From NCBI GenBank assembly GCA_900313345.1, contig OMQW01000043.1, forward strand, positions 1 to 7,389: a DNA stretch of 7,389 nt. The letters run 5' to 3'. The notes below the pieces were generated by a model, which saw only the letters and a list, made by a program, of their open reading frames with translations, ran no database searches and was not told the origin of the DNA. The position numbers were made by a program, and so were the translations under genes. Shown one piece after another: positions 1-6,126 of this stretch; position 1 is the first letter of the stretch, and every line of letters starts with the position of its first letter. This DNA comes from an uncultured Eubacteriales bacterium (lineage in GTDB: Bacteria > Bacillota_I > Bacilli_A > RF39 > UBA660).

Positions 1-790
1 TGCATCCGCTTTTCTTAGCATATTCTTCAACTGATACTGAAGAATCTTTAATAAATTCTTGTTTAGCAAGGCAAACTTCTTTATAGAATTTATTAATTCT
101 ACCAACTGCCATTTTTTCAATAATATCTTCACTCTTAGAAGCATTATTTGGATCATTTTTAATTTGTTCCTTAATTACTTCAGTTTCATGAGCTACTTTT
201 TCAGCAGGTACTTCTTCTGGATATACACAAATTGGACTCATAGCAGCAGCTTGCATAGCGATATCTTTAGCACATTCACTATTATTACCTTCAACTACAA
301 CAAGCGTAGCGATAGCACCATTCATATGAACATATGAACCAAAAGTTTCGTTATCAGCTTTTACTACTTTTTCAATTCTTCTTAAACTAATCTTTTCACC
401 AATTTTAGCAATTAAAGAGATTAATTTATCATTAACAAGTTCAGAACCATCTTTGAAGTTTAATACTTCTTCAACAGTATTTAAATCATTATTTAAAATT
501 AAATCTAATAAATAATTAGCAAATGATGTAAATTCACTATTTGTTGCAACGAAATCAGTTTCTGAGTTTAACTCAAGAATAGCAGCAGTATTACCATTTT
601 CTTTTACAAGACAAGCTCCTTCTGCAGCAACTCTATCTGCTTTTTTAGCAGCTTTACTAATTCCTTTTTCATGAAGCCAATCAATAGCTTCTTCAATATT
701 GCCTTCGCAAGCGTCTAATGCTTTCTTGCAATCAAGCATTCCAGCACCAGTTCTTTCTCTTAAATCTTTAACGTCACTAGCTTTGTACAT
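1..790 (-). CDS. tsf: Elongation factor Ts, 3' end cut by the window
   Basis: EF-Ts is the cytoplasmic guanine nucleotide exchange factor that releases GDP from EF-Tu during elongation. The 263 complete codons present read as a normal EF-Ts. The N-terminal UBA-like domain (about residues 1-56) carries RERTGAGMLDCKKAL (11-25) and EKGISKAAKKADRVAAEG (41-58). The EF-Tu-contacting TDFV motif is at 78-81, and MQAAAMSP marks the later dimerisation region. Bacillus EF-Ts has roughly 290 residues, so only about 30 C-terminal residues should lie beyond position 1. The ATG at 788-790 is preceded by AGGAGG (797-802) and lies 13 nt after the rpsB stop, matching the common rpsB-tsf pairing and implying co-transcription. 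No frameshift or missing motif is seen. Identification is very secure. Confidence 0.97.
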   Translation of the reverse strand, partial: MYKASDVKDLRERTGAGMLDCKKALDACEGNIEEAIDWLHEKGISKAAKKADRVAAEGACLVKENGNTAAILELNSETDFVATNSEFTSFANYLLDLILNNDLNTVEEVLNFKDGSELVNDKLISLIAKIGEKISLRRIEKVVKADNETFGSYVHMNGAIATLVVVEGNNSECAKDIAMQAAAMSPICVYPEEVPAEKVAHETEVIKEQIKNDPNNASKSEDIIEKMAVGRINKFYKEVCLAKQEFIKDSSVSVEEYAKKSGC

Positions 791-803
791 AAAAATCCTC
801 CTA

Positions 804-1730
804 TTAGTTTAAAGCTGCAAGTAAATCAGCTTTTTTCATTGTAGAGTAACCTTTTACTCCGTTAGCTTTAGCTATTTCTTTAAGTTCAGAAAGTGTTTTA
901 GCTGATAAATCTTCTTTAACTTCTTCAGCTTTATCTTCTTCTTTTACTTCTTTAACTTCTTTTTTAAAGTTTTTAGTATTTTCTTTTTTATCAAAGTTTT
1001 TAACTGGTTTCTTAGTAGTATCTTCAGTAATATAATCTACTATTTCATTTCCATTAACTTCAGCAATAGCATTAGTTAAAACACCAATAACAACTTTAAC
1101 AGCACGAACTGCATCATCATTACCAGGAATAACGTAATCAACTAAATCTGGATCACAGTTAGTATCTACAATACCAAATACAGGTATTCCAAGAATACGA
1201 GCTTCTTTAATAGCATTTTCTTCTTTACGAGAATCAACAATAACCATAGCATCTGGAAGCTTAGTCATATTTCTAATACCTCTTAAGTTTTTATAAAGTT
1301 TATCATATTCTTTTTTAATATTGATAACTTCTTTTTTAGGAAGCATTTCGAAAGTTCCGTCTTCTTCCATTTTTTCGATTTCTTCCATTTTCTTAATTCT
1401 TGAACGAATAGTTTTAAAGTTAGTTAAAGTTCCACCTAACCATCTTTCGTTTACGAAATAGTTTTCAGTTCTTGTAGCATTTTCTAAAGCAGCTTCTTGA
1501 GCTTGTTTTTTTGTTCCTACAAATAAAACTTTTCCACCATTAGCAGCGATTTCTTTCATTGCCTCATAAGCTTCTTCAAGTTTTTTAACTGTTTTAGCAA
1601 GATCGATTATATAAATATCGTCTCTTGTAGTATAGATGTATTCTCTCATTTTAGGATTCCATCTACGTTTTTGATGTCCGAAATGAACACCAGCTTCTAA
1701 TAAATTATTCATTGATACAATATTACTCAT
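804..1730 (-). CDS. rpsB: Small subunit ribosomal protein S2 with Rho_N-like C-terminal tail
   Basis: S2 joins the 30S subunit late, on its solvent side between head and body. The product is 308 residues. The S2 core (about 1-228) is typical: [19 protein letters not shown] (10-28), FVGTKKQAQ (70-78), [12 protein letters not shown] (94-105), LPKKEV (130-135), [10 protein letters not shown] (186-195), [12 protein letters not shown] (201-212). Residues about 229-275 form a Lys/Glu-rich linker, and 277-308 form a Rho_N/SAP-like segment that Bacillus S2 (about 246 aa) lacks. The ATG at 1728-1730 is chosen because AAGGAG (1739-1744) sits 8 nt upstream and the resulting N-terminus ([14 protein letters not shown]) matches the family. 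The frame stays open 21 codons further up to a GTG at 1793, but that stretch has no SD and lies in the leader. The gene follows rplT by 94 nt and precedes tsf by 13 nt. Confidence 0.96.
   Translation of the reverse strand: MSNIVSMNNLLEAGVHFGHQKRRWNPKMREYIYTTRDDIYIIDLAKTVKKLEEAYEAMKEIAANGGKVLFVGTKKQAQEAALENATRTENYFVNERWLGGTLTNFKTIRSRIKKMEEIEKMEEDGTFEMLPKKEVINIKKEYDKLYKNLRGIRNMTKLPDAMVIVDSRKEENAIKEARILGIPVFGIVDTNCDPDLVDYVIPGNDDAVRAVKVVIGVLTNAIAEVNGNEIVDYITEDTTKKPVKNFDKKENTKNFKKEVKEVKEEDKAEEVKEDLSAKTLSELKEIAKANGVKGYSTMKKADLLAALN
807..902 (-). other. Rho_N/SAP-like helical tail of S2 (residues 277-308)
   Basis: The last 32 residues contain [14 protein letters not shown] followed by [10 protein letters not shown]. 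This is the pattern of the Rho termination factor N-terminal (Rho_N) or SAP-like helix-extended-helix unit: (S/T)-x-x-E-L-K/R-x-x-A-K-x-x-G, a short turn, then (R/K)-K-x-x-L-x-x-A-(I/L). A charged linker (about 229-275) separates it from the S2 core. Such units are small nucleic-acid-binding modules in other proteins; function here is not known. The L20 tail at 1828-1929 has the same pattern. Confidence 0.75.
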
Positions 1731-1738
1731 TTTTAAAT

Positions 1739-1744
1739 CTCCTT
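1739..1744 (-). promoter_or_regulatory. Ribosome binding site fixing the rpsB start
   Basis: AAGGAG lies 8 nt before the ATG at 1728-1730. It decides the start, because the frame is open upstream to an ATG at 1787 and a GTG at 1793, neither of which has an SD-like sequence. Confidence 0.9.
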
Positions 1745-1760
1745 TTGTTTTTAATTCTTC

Positions 1761-1814
1761 TACTAACGTTCGTACCTTCCACCACATGGGCACTAGGAAG
1801 ATATAAGATTAGTA
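1761..1814 (-). promoter_or_regulatory. Possible structured rpsB leader in the rplT-rpsB gap
   Basis: In the RNA sense, TACTAAT (1808-1814) can pair with GTTAGTA (1761-1767), a 7-bp outer helix with one G-U. Inside it TATCTTCC (1796-1803) pairs with GGAAGGTA (1773-1780), an 8-bp helix with one G-U closing a 15-nt loop. No U-run follows, so it is not a terminator. It sits just upstream of the rpsB ribosome binding site. Autogenous control by S2 of an rpsB-tsf leader is known in enterobacteria, so a regulatory role is plausible but is inference; I do not recognise this as a named RNA family. No convincing promoter is visible in the gap. Confidence 0.4.
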
Positions 1815-1824
1815 TGCTTATTTA

Positions 1825-2412
1825 TTATTTATTTAATGCTTCAACTAAATCAGCTTTTTTTAAACCAGTTGTAGCAATTCCTTTAGCTTTTGCTTCTTCT
1901 TTAAGTTCAGCAACTGTCATTGAAGAATAATCTTTTTTAGCTTCTTTCTTAGTAGTTTTTTCTTCTTTAGCATAAACTTTCTTTTCTACTTTTTTAGTGC
2001 TTTTTCCAAAAACAGTTATTTCAGTTGTAACTTTAACTTCTGAAACTTTAACTTTTCCTTCTTTACCATCTTTAGAAGCTTGTACAAGTTCTGCAAATGC
2101 TTTAGGATCATTAATAGCTATTTCAGAAAGCATTTTACGATTAACCATAACACCAGCTTTATTTAATCCTTCGATAAATCTAGAATAACTAATTCCATTT
2201 AATCTACAAGCAGCATTAATTCTTGTAATCCATAATTTTCTAAAATCGTTCTTTTTCTTTCTTCTATCTGCAAAACTATATCTACCAGAATGCATTAATT
2301 GTTCACTAGCACTCTTGTAAAGTCTATGTTTACTACCAAAATAACCTTTAGCAGCTTTTAATACTTTTTTATGACGAGCTTTAGTAACAGCTCCATTTTT
2401 AACTCTTGCCAT
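1825..2412 (-). CDS. rplT: Large subunit ribosomal protein L20 with Rho_N-like C-terminal tail
   Basis: L20 binds 23S rRNA early in 50S assembly; in Firmicutes it also represses its own operon through the infC leader. The normal protein has about 118 residues, while this one has 195. The L20 core (1 to about 116) is clear: [19 protein letters not shown] (1-19), [15 protein letters not shown] (21-35), [19 protein letters not shown] (50-68), [12 protein letters not shown] (72-83), [16 protein letters not shown] (88-103). Residues about 117-160 are a Lys/Glu/Val/Thr-rich linker and 162-195 are a Rho_N/SAP-like segment. The ATG at 2410-2412 follows AAGGAGG (2421-2427), and the rpmI stop is 21 nt upstream. 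Order infC-rpmI-rplT is the standard operon. The extension is in frame with no sign of a frameshift, so I read it as genuine. Confidence 0.96.
   Translation of the reverse strand: MARVKNGAVTKARHKKVLKAAKGYFGSKHRLYKSASEQLMHSGRYSFADRRKKKNDFRKLWITRINAACRLNGISYSRFIEGLNKAGVMVNRKMLSEIAINDPKAFAELVQASKDGKEGKVKVSEVKVTTEITVFGKSTKKVEKKVYAKEEKTTKKEAKKDYSSMTVAELKEEAKAKGIATTGLKKADLVEALNK
1828..1929 (-). other. Rho_N/SAP-like helical tail of L20 (residues 162-195)
   Basis: The C-terminal 34 residues contain [14 protein letters not shown], a short turn (ATTGL), then [11 protein letters not shown]. Spacing and hydrophobic positions match the tail of S2 in the next gene ([14 protein letters not shown] ... [10 protein letters not shown]). 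The DNA is also close in two blocks: CTGAACTTAAAGAA and AAAAAAGCTGATTTA occur in both. A shared origin by tail duplication is plausible, although convergence on a common small motif cannot be excluded from one genome. Confidence 0.75.
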
Positions 2413-2433
2413 GTATAATTCCTCCTTCTATTA

Positions 2434-2622
2434 TTAGATTAAATTCTTTAATCTATTGTGATCAGCTTTACTTAAAGCGATTCCTTTTCTACTCTTTCTA
2501 TTGAATTTTCCATTTTTAGAACCAGTCTTATGTCTAGCTCCTGGACTGTAAAGTTTAACCTTACCACCTTTTCTAACTTTTAGTACTTTAGCAGTACCCT
2601 TATGTGTCTTAATCTTTGGCAT
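2434..2622 (-). CDS. rpmI: Large subunit ribosomal protein L35
   Basis: L35 is a small basic 50S protein. The 62-residue product starts MPKIKTHKGTAKVLKV and ends ALSKADHNRLKNLI, close in length and pattern to Bacillus L35 (66 aa) with its conserved MPKxKTHxGxAKR start and Lys/Arg-rich body. The ATG at 2620-2622 is chosen because AGGAGG (2632-2637) lies 9 nt upstream. An in-frame ATG at 2664 would add 14 unlike residues inside infC and has no SD. The gene sits 13 nt after the infC stop and 21 nt before rplT, as in the canonical infC-rpmI-rplT operon. It is expected to be co-regulated with rplT through the L20 leader upstream of infC. Confidence 0.96.
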   Translation of the reverse strand: MPKIKTHKGTAKVLKVRKGGKVKLYSPGARHKTGSKNGKFNRKSRKGIALSKADHNRLKNLI

Positions 2623-2631
2623 AAAAATATT

Positions 2632-2638
2632 CCTCCTA
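2632..2638 (-). promoter_or_regulatory. rpmI ribosome binding site overlapping the infC stop
   Basis: The string TAGGAGG combines the infC stop codon TAG (2636-2638) with the rpmI SD AGGAGG (2632-2637). A ribosome terminating on infC would therefore sit on the rpmI initiation region, suggesting translational coupling. The SD also fixes the rpmI start at 2622. Confidence 0.85.
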
Positions 2639-3172
2639 TTTCTCTTTATTTTTTGATGGTACAAGAAGCATTGTCATCTGTCTACCATCTAACTTTGGTG
2701 CATCTTGAATATCTGCATATTCTTCTAATCTCTTAGCAAATTTTAAAAGTACGTCACGTCCAATCTCAGTATGTGCCATTTGTCTACCTTTAAATCTAAT
2801 AGATAATTTAACTCTATCACCCTTAACAATATACTTAGTAGCATTTTTAAGTTTAGTTTCAAAATCTCCAACATCAATAACTGGTGATAAACGAAACTCC
2901 TTAAGTTCAGACTGAGTTGCCTTTTGTTTCTTTAAAGCATCTTTTGCTTTCTTTTTCTTTTCATAACGGAACTTATTATAATCCATTATTTTAACTACTG
3001 GCGGATTAGCATTTGGACTTATTAAAACTAAATCAAGCGATGCATAATTTGCAAGTGTTCTTGCATCATTAATTTTCTTAACTCCTACTTGCTCTCCATG
3101 TGGACCAATAACTAGTACTTCTGGAACTCTAATTTCATTATTAATTAGTAATTCATCTTTACCTTTAGCGAT
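2636..3172 (-). CDS. infC: Translation initiation factor IF-3, probable AUC start
   Basis: IF3 binds the 30S subunit, keeps subunits apart and checks the initiator codon-anticodon pairing. From the proposed start the protein has 178 residues (178-179 aa is typical). The N-terminal domain has INNEIRVPEV and GEQVGV, and the family signature KIMDYNKFRYE begins at residue 61. A Lys-rich linker helix follows, then the C-terminal domain with FRLSPVID, FETKLKNA, IRFKGRQMAHTEIG and KLDGRQMTMLLVP. The start is placed at ATC (3170-3172) because GGAGG (3181-3185) lies 8 nt upstream, and IF3 genes of many bacteria use AUU, AUC or AUA under IF3 autocontrol. The alternative ATG at 3185-3187 has no SD, overlaps this SD, and would add five residues. 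The gene has its own promoter and an attenuator leader. Identity is certain; the start is likely. Confidence 0.93.
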   Translation of the reverse strand: MAKGKDELLINNEIRVPEVLVIGPHGEQVGVKKINDARTLANYASLDLVLISPNANPPVVKIMDYNKFRYEKKKKAKDALKKQKATQSELKEFRLSPVIDVGDFETKLKNATKYIVKGDRVKLSIRFKGRQMAHTEIGRDVLLKFAKRLEEYADIQDAPKLDGRQMTMLLVPSKNKEK

Positions 3173-3180
3173 ATTAAACA

Positions 3181-3185
3181 CCTCC
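3181..3185 (-). promoter_or_regulatory. infC ribosome binding site favouring the AUC start
   Basis: GGAGG, extended as GGAGGTG, is the only SD-like string near the infC start. Its spacing to ATC at 3172 is 8 nt, close to optimal. The upstream ATG at 3187 shares its G with this SD and so cannot use it. Confidence 0.8.
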
Positions 3186-3190
3186 ATATA

Positions 3191-3221
3191 ATAAGAAAAG
3201 TGGATATAATTCTATCCACTC
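3191..3221 (-). terminator. Rho-independent attenuator in the infC leader
   Basis: In RNA sense AGTGGATA (3213-3220) pairs perfectly with TATCCACT (3199-3206) around the loop GAATTA, with one further G-U possible. TTTTCTTATT follows. It lies between the infC promoter and the infC start, so it acts as an attenuator. Because no other terminator is seen after the upstream flavoprotein gene, it may also end transcripts arriving from that operon. Confidence 0.85.
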
Positions 3222-3290
3222 AAAAACCAAAAATAAATAATTTATATGGCCTTTGACCTATCTACTTAATCGTAAATCAGGTGGATATAA
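3221..3290 (-). promoter_or_regulatory. L20-type leader: sensor hairpins and antiterminator arm
   Basis: Two hairpins abut each other and the attenuator. Hairpin A pairs ACCT-ATTTAC (3272-3282, bulged G at 3278) with GTAGAT-AGGT (3256-3265) around GATTAA. Hairpin B pairs CAAAGGCCA (3247-3255) with TGGTTTTTG (3221-3229), with two G-U pairs, and contains a small AT-rich inner stem. TTATATCCAC at 3281-3290 repeats exactly the string at 3200-3209. Its TATCCAC can therefore pair with GTGGATA (3213-3219), unfolding the terminator and, by a 2-nt overlap, disturbing hairpin A. In Bacillus subtilis, L20 binding to such a leader, which mimics its 23S site, promotes premature termination. The blocks TTAAGT and AGGTC-AAAG recall the 23S H40-H41 region from memory. 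The assignment rests on position, structure and these blocks. Confidence 0.8.
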
Positions 3291-3319
3291 AATCTCTTTC
3301 CTTTTCTCAAACATATCTA

Positions 3320-3348
3320 ATTATATGCTAAAGCCTTATAAAAGTCAA
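3320..3348 (-). promoter_or_regulatory. Sigma-A promoter of infC-rpmI-rplT
   Basis: TTGACT (3343-3348) and TATAAT (3320-3325) are separated by exactly 17 nt, one mismatch from consensus overall. Transcription should start near 3312-3314, leaving a leader of about 140 nt. The -35 box overlaps the TGA stop (3345-3347) of the upstream flavoprotein gene, so the two operons abut with no spacer. Confidence 0.9.
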
Positions 3349-4895
3349 CAATTTTTATATATTTCTATTATTTTTTCAAAGCACTTAATTCCATCAACTG
3401 CACTACTAGTAATACCACCAGCATATCCAGCACCTTCTCCTATAGGATAGATACCTTTTATATTAGAATTAAAACTTAGATCTCTATTAATTCTAATAGG
3501 ACTACTAGTTCTAGATTCTATACCAGCTAAAACAGTATTAGAACTATTAAAACCCTTTATTTTAGAACCAAAATATTCCATTGCATCAATTATATCTTTA
3601 TTTAAATAATCAGGCAAAATGTCCCTTAAATTAGCATTATAAGTATTTCCTTTAAAAGAACTCTCTATTTTACTAGTACTAGTAACATTATCTTTAAAAT
3701 CTTTATATAACTGAACAGGTATAAAAGAATTACCAATTTCATAAGCTTTCTTTTCAATTTGTTCTTGAAACTTAACTCCATCAAATAACTCTTCCCCATA
3801 ATCTTTTTTAGAAACACTAATAACAATAGCACTATTAGCATAACCTGAATCTCTCTTATAAAGACTCATACCATTAACACAAAGCCTATCTTTAAAACTA
3901 GAAGCATTAACTATATAACCACCAGGACACATACAAAAACTATAAACTCCATAATGACTTAAACTATTATAAGTAAGTTTATAAGAAGCACTATCTAAAT
4001 ATTTATAAGCTTCTCCATATTGACTCTTATTAATTAAATCTTGTTTATGACTAACTCTAAATCCTACTGCAAAAGGTTTAGATTCTAAATAAACTCCTTT
4101 ATCATTAAGCATATAAAAAGTATCTCTAGAAGAATGACCTATAGCAAGAATTAAATTATCACAAGAAATAACTTTACTATCATTAATAATGATACTATCT
4201 ACTTTATTATTAGAAATATTAATACTTGTAAGTTTACTATTAAACATAAACTCCCCACCAAGTCTTTCAATTTCTTCTTTCATATTTTTAATAACTATCT
4301 TAAGTATATCAGTACCTATATGAGGTCTATTAGAATAAAGAATATCTTTATTCGCTCCAAACTTAACAAATAACTCTAATACTTTATTAATTCTATAACT
4401 TTTATCACTAATACCAGTATTAAGTTTACCATCAGAAAAAAGTCCTGCACCACCTAAACCAAATTGAACATTACTATTTATATTTAGTTTATTAGTATTA
4501 AAGAAATTATTAACATCAATATCCCTTTCATCTATATCTTTACCCATTTCTATTATTAGAGGTTTAAAACCTTCTAAACTTAAGAAATAAGCAGCAAAAA
4601 GTCCACTAGGACCAGCACCTACAATAACAGGTCTATATTTCATTTTTAAAGAGCCAGTAACTCTATATTTATAATCTTTCTTAATATACTTAGAACTATC
4701 TTTATGTTTCTTTATAAATTTATCTTCATCATTAACATCAAAAATAATAGAATAAATAATCTTAACATCTTTCCTAGCATCAATACTTTCTCTATTAATA
4801 ATATAACTATTAAAAGGAGAAAACTTCTTCTTTAATATATCAGTTAATTTATTTTTATCTTTAGGATCTATTTTAATATTATTAACTAAAACCAT
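3345..4895 (-). CDS. FAD-dependent dehydrogenase-like protein (COG2509 type)
   Basis: This 516-residue protein resembles the uncharacterised COG2509 'FAD-dependent dehydrogenase' family; substrate and partner are unknown. Residues 1-85 form a small lysine-rich N-terminal domain. The Rossmann FAD motif VGAGPSGLFAA (92-102) ends in an acidic residue of LIIEMG (113-118). Family motifs follow: GLGGAGLFSDGKLNTG (146-161), RPHIGTD (190-196), ILAIGHSSRD (249-258), KPFAVGFRVSH (273-283), CMCPGGYIVNAS (321-332), ESRTSSPIRI (460-469) and the C-terminal FAD-contacting GEGAGYAGGITSSAVDG (487-503). No signal peptide or membrane segment is seen, so it is likely cytoplasmic. Its ATG overlaps the preceding gene's TAA by one base (TAATG), with GGAAGGAG just upstream inside that gene, suggesting coupled translation. 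Family level is sure; function is not. Confidence 0.88.
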   Translation of the reverse strand: MVLVNNIKIDPKDKNKLTDILKKKFSPFNSYIINRESIDARKDVKIIYSIIFDVNDEDKFIKKHKDSSKYIKKDYKYRVTGSLKMKYRPVIVGAGPSGLFAAYFLSLEGFKPLIIEMGKDIDERDIDVNNFFNTNKLNINSNVQFGLGGAGLFSDGKLNTGISDKSYRINKVLELFVKFGANKDILYSNRPHIGTDILKIVIKNMKEEIERLGGEFMFNSKLTSINISNNKVDSIIINDSKVISCDNLILAIGHSSRDTFYMLNDKGVYLESKPFAVGFRVSHKQDLINKSQYGEAYKYLDSASYKLTYNSLSHYGVYSFCMCPGGYIVNASSFKDRLCVNGMSLYKRDSGYANSAIVISVSKKDYGEELFDGVKFQEQIEKKAYEIGNSFIPVQLYKDFKDNVTSTSKIESSFKGNTYNANLRDILPDYLNKDIIDAMEYFGSKIKGFNSSNTVLAGIESRTSSPIRINRDLSFNSNIKGIYPIGEGAGYAGGITSSAVDGIKCFEKIIEIYKNC

Positions 4896-6094
4896 TAGAT
4901 ACTCCTTCCTGCAAGAATACCACTAATCCATGCAATAGTAAGATTATATCCTCCACAATCCCCATTAATATCAATAACTTCACCAGTTAAATAAAGTCCT
5001 TCTACATCTAAACTTTCCATAGTATTTAAATTAATATTATTTAAAGAAACTCCACCACTAACAGTTTGACTTTTAGAAATATCATCAGTAGATAAAACCT
5101 TAAATCTAGAATCAACAAACTCTCTAGCTATTATATTTTTTTCTCTATCATTTAAACTACTCCATTTATTCTTATTAACTTCACTCTTTTTAAGTATTGC
5201 ATTAACAAGTTTATAATTTAAATAAGTATCTAAAAGTTCTGATATATCTCTACCCTTTAAATTACTATCTCTAGTATCCATTAAATTAATAAAAGAAGAT
5301 CTGTCTACACAAAAATCACTCATAAAATTAATAGAAACTTCAACATCATTATTCTTTTTAAGTTCTTTAAAACACATATTAGAAATCATCATAGTACAAA
5401 TACCACTTAATCCATTATTAGTAAATAATACTTCTCCCTCTTCTTCTTTAATAACTTGATTATTACTAATAAGCCTTAATAAAGAATAACTTCTAATACC
5501 AGAAACATCTTTTAAATATTTAAAATCCAAATTAATACGAGTAAGACTAGGACAAATAGAATTATATTTAATATTTAATTTATCTAGTATTTTATAAGTA
5601 TTAACACCTTCTTTAATAGAAGCTGAAGAACCACTAGAAAGAATAACTTTATCACACTTATAACTTTCTAAATTAGTTTTAACTATAAAATAATTATCTA
5701 TTTTTTGAATAGAAATAACTTCTTCTAAAAACTTATATTTAACCCCTCTTCTTAAACTTTCTTCATATAAAGTATTACATATACTAATAGAAGTATTAGA
5801 ATAAGGATAATAATATCCATCTTTAATTAAAGGAACAATACCAAGACTATCAAAGAAATCTAATACAAGTTTAATATTATAATCATTTATAAAAGAAGAT
5901 ATTAAATCTTTATTATCACTATAATAATGTTTAAGATCTTGATCATCATTAAAGTAATTACAATGACTATTTCCAGTAGTTAATAATTTCTTTAAAGGTT
6001 TGCTATTCTTTTCTATTACTAGTACTTCACTATTCTTAATATTTAAAGAAGCTACAACTCCAGAAGCTCCTGCACCTACAATTATTGTTTTCAT
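4895..6094 (-). CDS. BaiN/HI0933-family FAD-binding flavoprotein
   Basis: The 399-residue product belongs to the HI0933/YhiN/BaiN group, often labelled 'aminoacetone oxidase family' or 'NAD(P)/FAD-dependent oxidoreductase'. Clostridial BaiN has been assigned a bile acid reductase role, but family members occur widely and I do not infer that substrate. Evidence includes the FAD motif IIVGAGASGVVAS at 4-16 with LVIEKN (25-30), and KKLLTTGNSHCN (35-46), matching the family's KLLxTGxGRCN with GR replaced by SH. Also present are GEVLFTNNGLSG (220-231), SQTVSGGVSL (342-351) and the C-terminal GEVIDINGDCGGYNL (371-385). No membrane segment is seen. The ATG at 6092-6094 follows GGAGGG (6101-6106) and lies 32 nt after the ftsW-like stop. 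The gene is followed with a 1-nt overlap by another FAD protein, so the two may work together. Confidence 0.9.
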   Translation of the reverse strand: MKTIIVGAGASGVVASLNIKNSEVLVIEKNSKPLKKLLTTGNSHCNYFNDDQDLKHYYSDNKDLISSFINDYNIKLVLDFFDSLGIVPLIKDGYYYPYSNTSISICNTLYEESLRRGVKYKFLEEVISIQKIDNYFIVKTNLESYKCDKVILSSGSSASIKEGVNTYKILDKLNIKYNSICPSLTRINLDFKYLKDVSGIRSYSLLRLISNNQVIKEEEGEVLFTNNGLSGICTMMISNMCFKELKKNNDVEVSINFMSDFCVDRSSFINLMDTRDSNLKGRDISELLDTYLNYKLVNAILKKSEVNKNKWSSLNDREKNIIAREFVDSRFKVLSTDDISKSQTVSGGVSLNNINLNTMESLDVEGLYLTGEVIDINGDCGGYNLTIAWISGILAGRSI

Positions 6095-6126
6095 ATAAGT
6101 CCCTCCACTAGGACTATTATAACATA

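Noticed and set aside
59..337. Plus-strand open frame antisense to tsf
   Set aside because: A Phe/Ile/Asn-rich shadow of the AT-rich tsf coding strand, with no SD and no recognisable domain.
1731..1793. N-terminal extension of S2 by 21 codons from a GTG at 1793 or an ATG at 1787
   Set aside because: The added residues do not resemble S2, no SD precedes either codon, and the ATG at 1730 has AAGGAG 8 nt upstream and gives a standard N-terminus.
1712..2188. Plus-strand open frames antisense to rpsB, the gap and rplT
   Set aside because: They are opposite well-supported ribosomal protein genes, with low-complexity products and no ribosome binding sites.
2623..2664. Longer L35 starting at the ATG at 2664
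   Set aside because: It would overlap infC, has no SD, and L35 proteins start at MPKxKTH.
3173..3187. IF3 starting at the ATG at 3187 or the GTG at 3181
   Set aside because: The ATG has no SD upstream, and the GTG lies within the SD itself. The ATC at 3172 has ideal spacing. The ATG is kept as an alternative only.
3253..3450. Plus-strand open frame across the infC leader
   Set aside because: It runs antisense to a promoter, a structured leader and the end of the FAD gene; its product has no family-like features.
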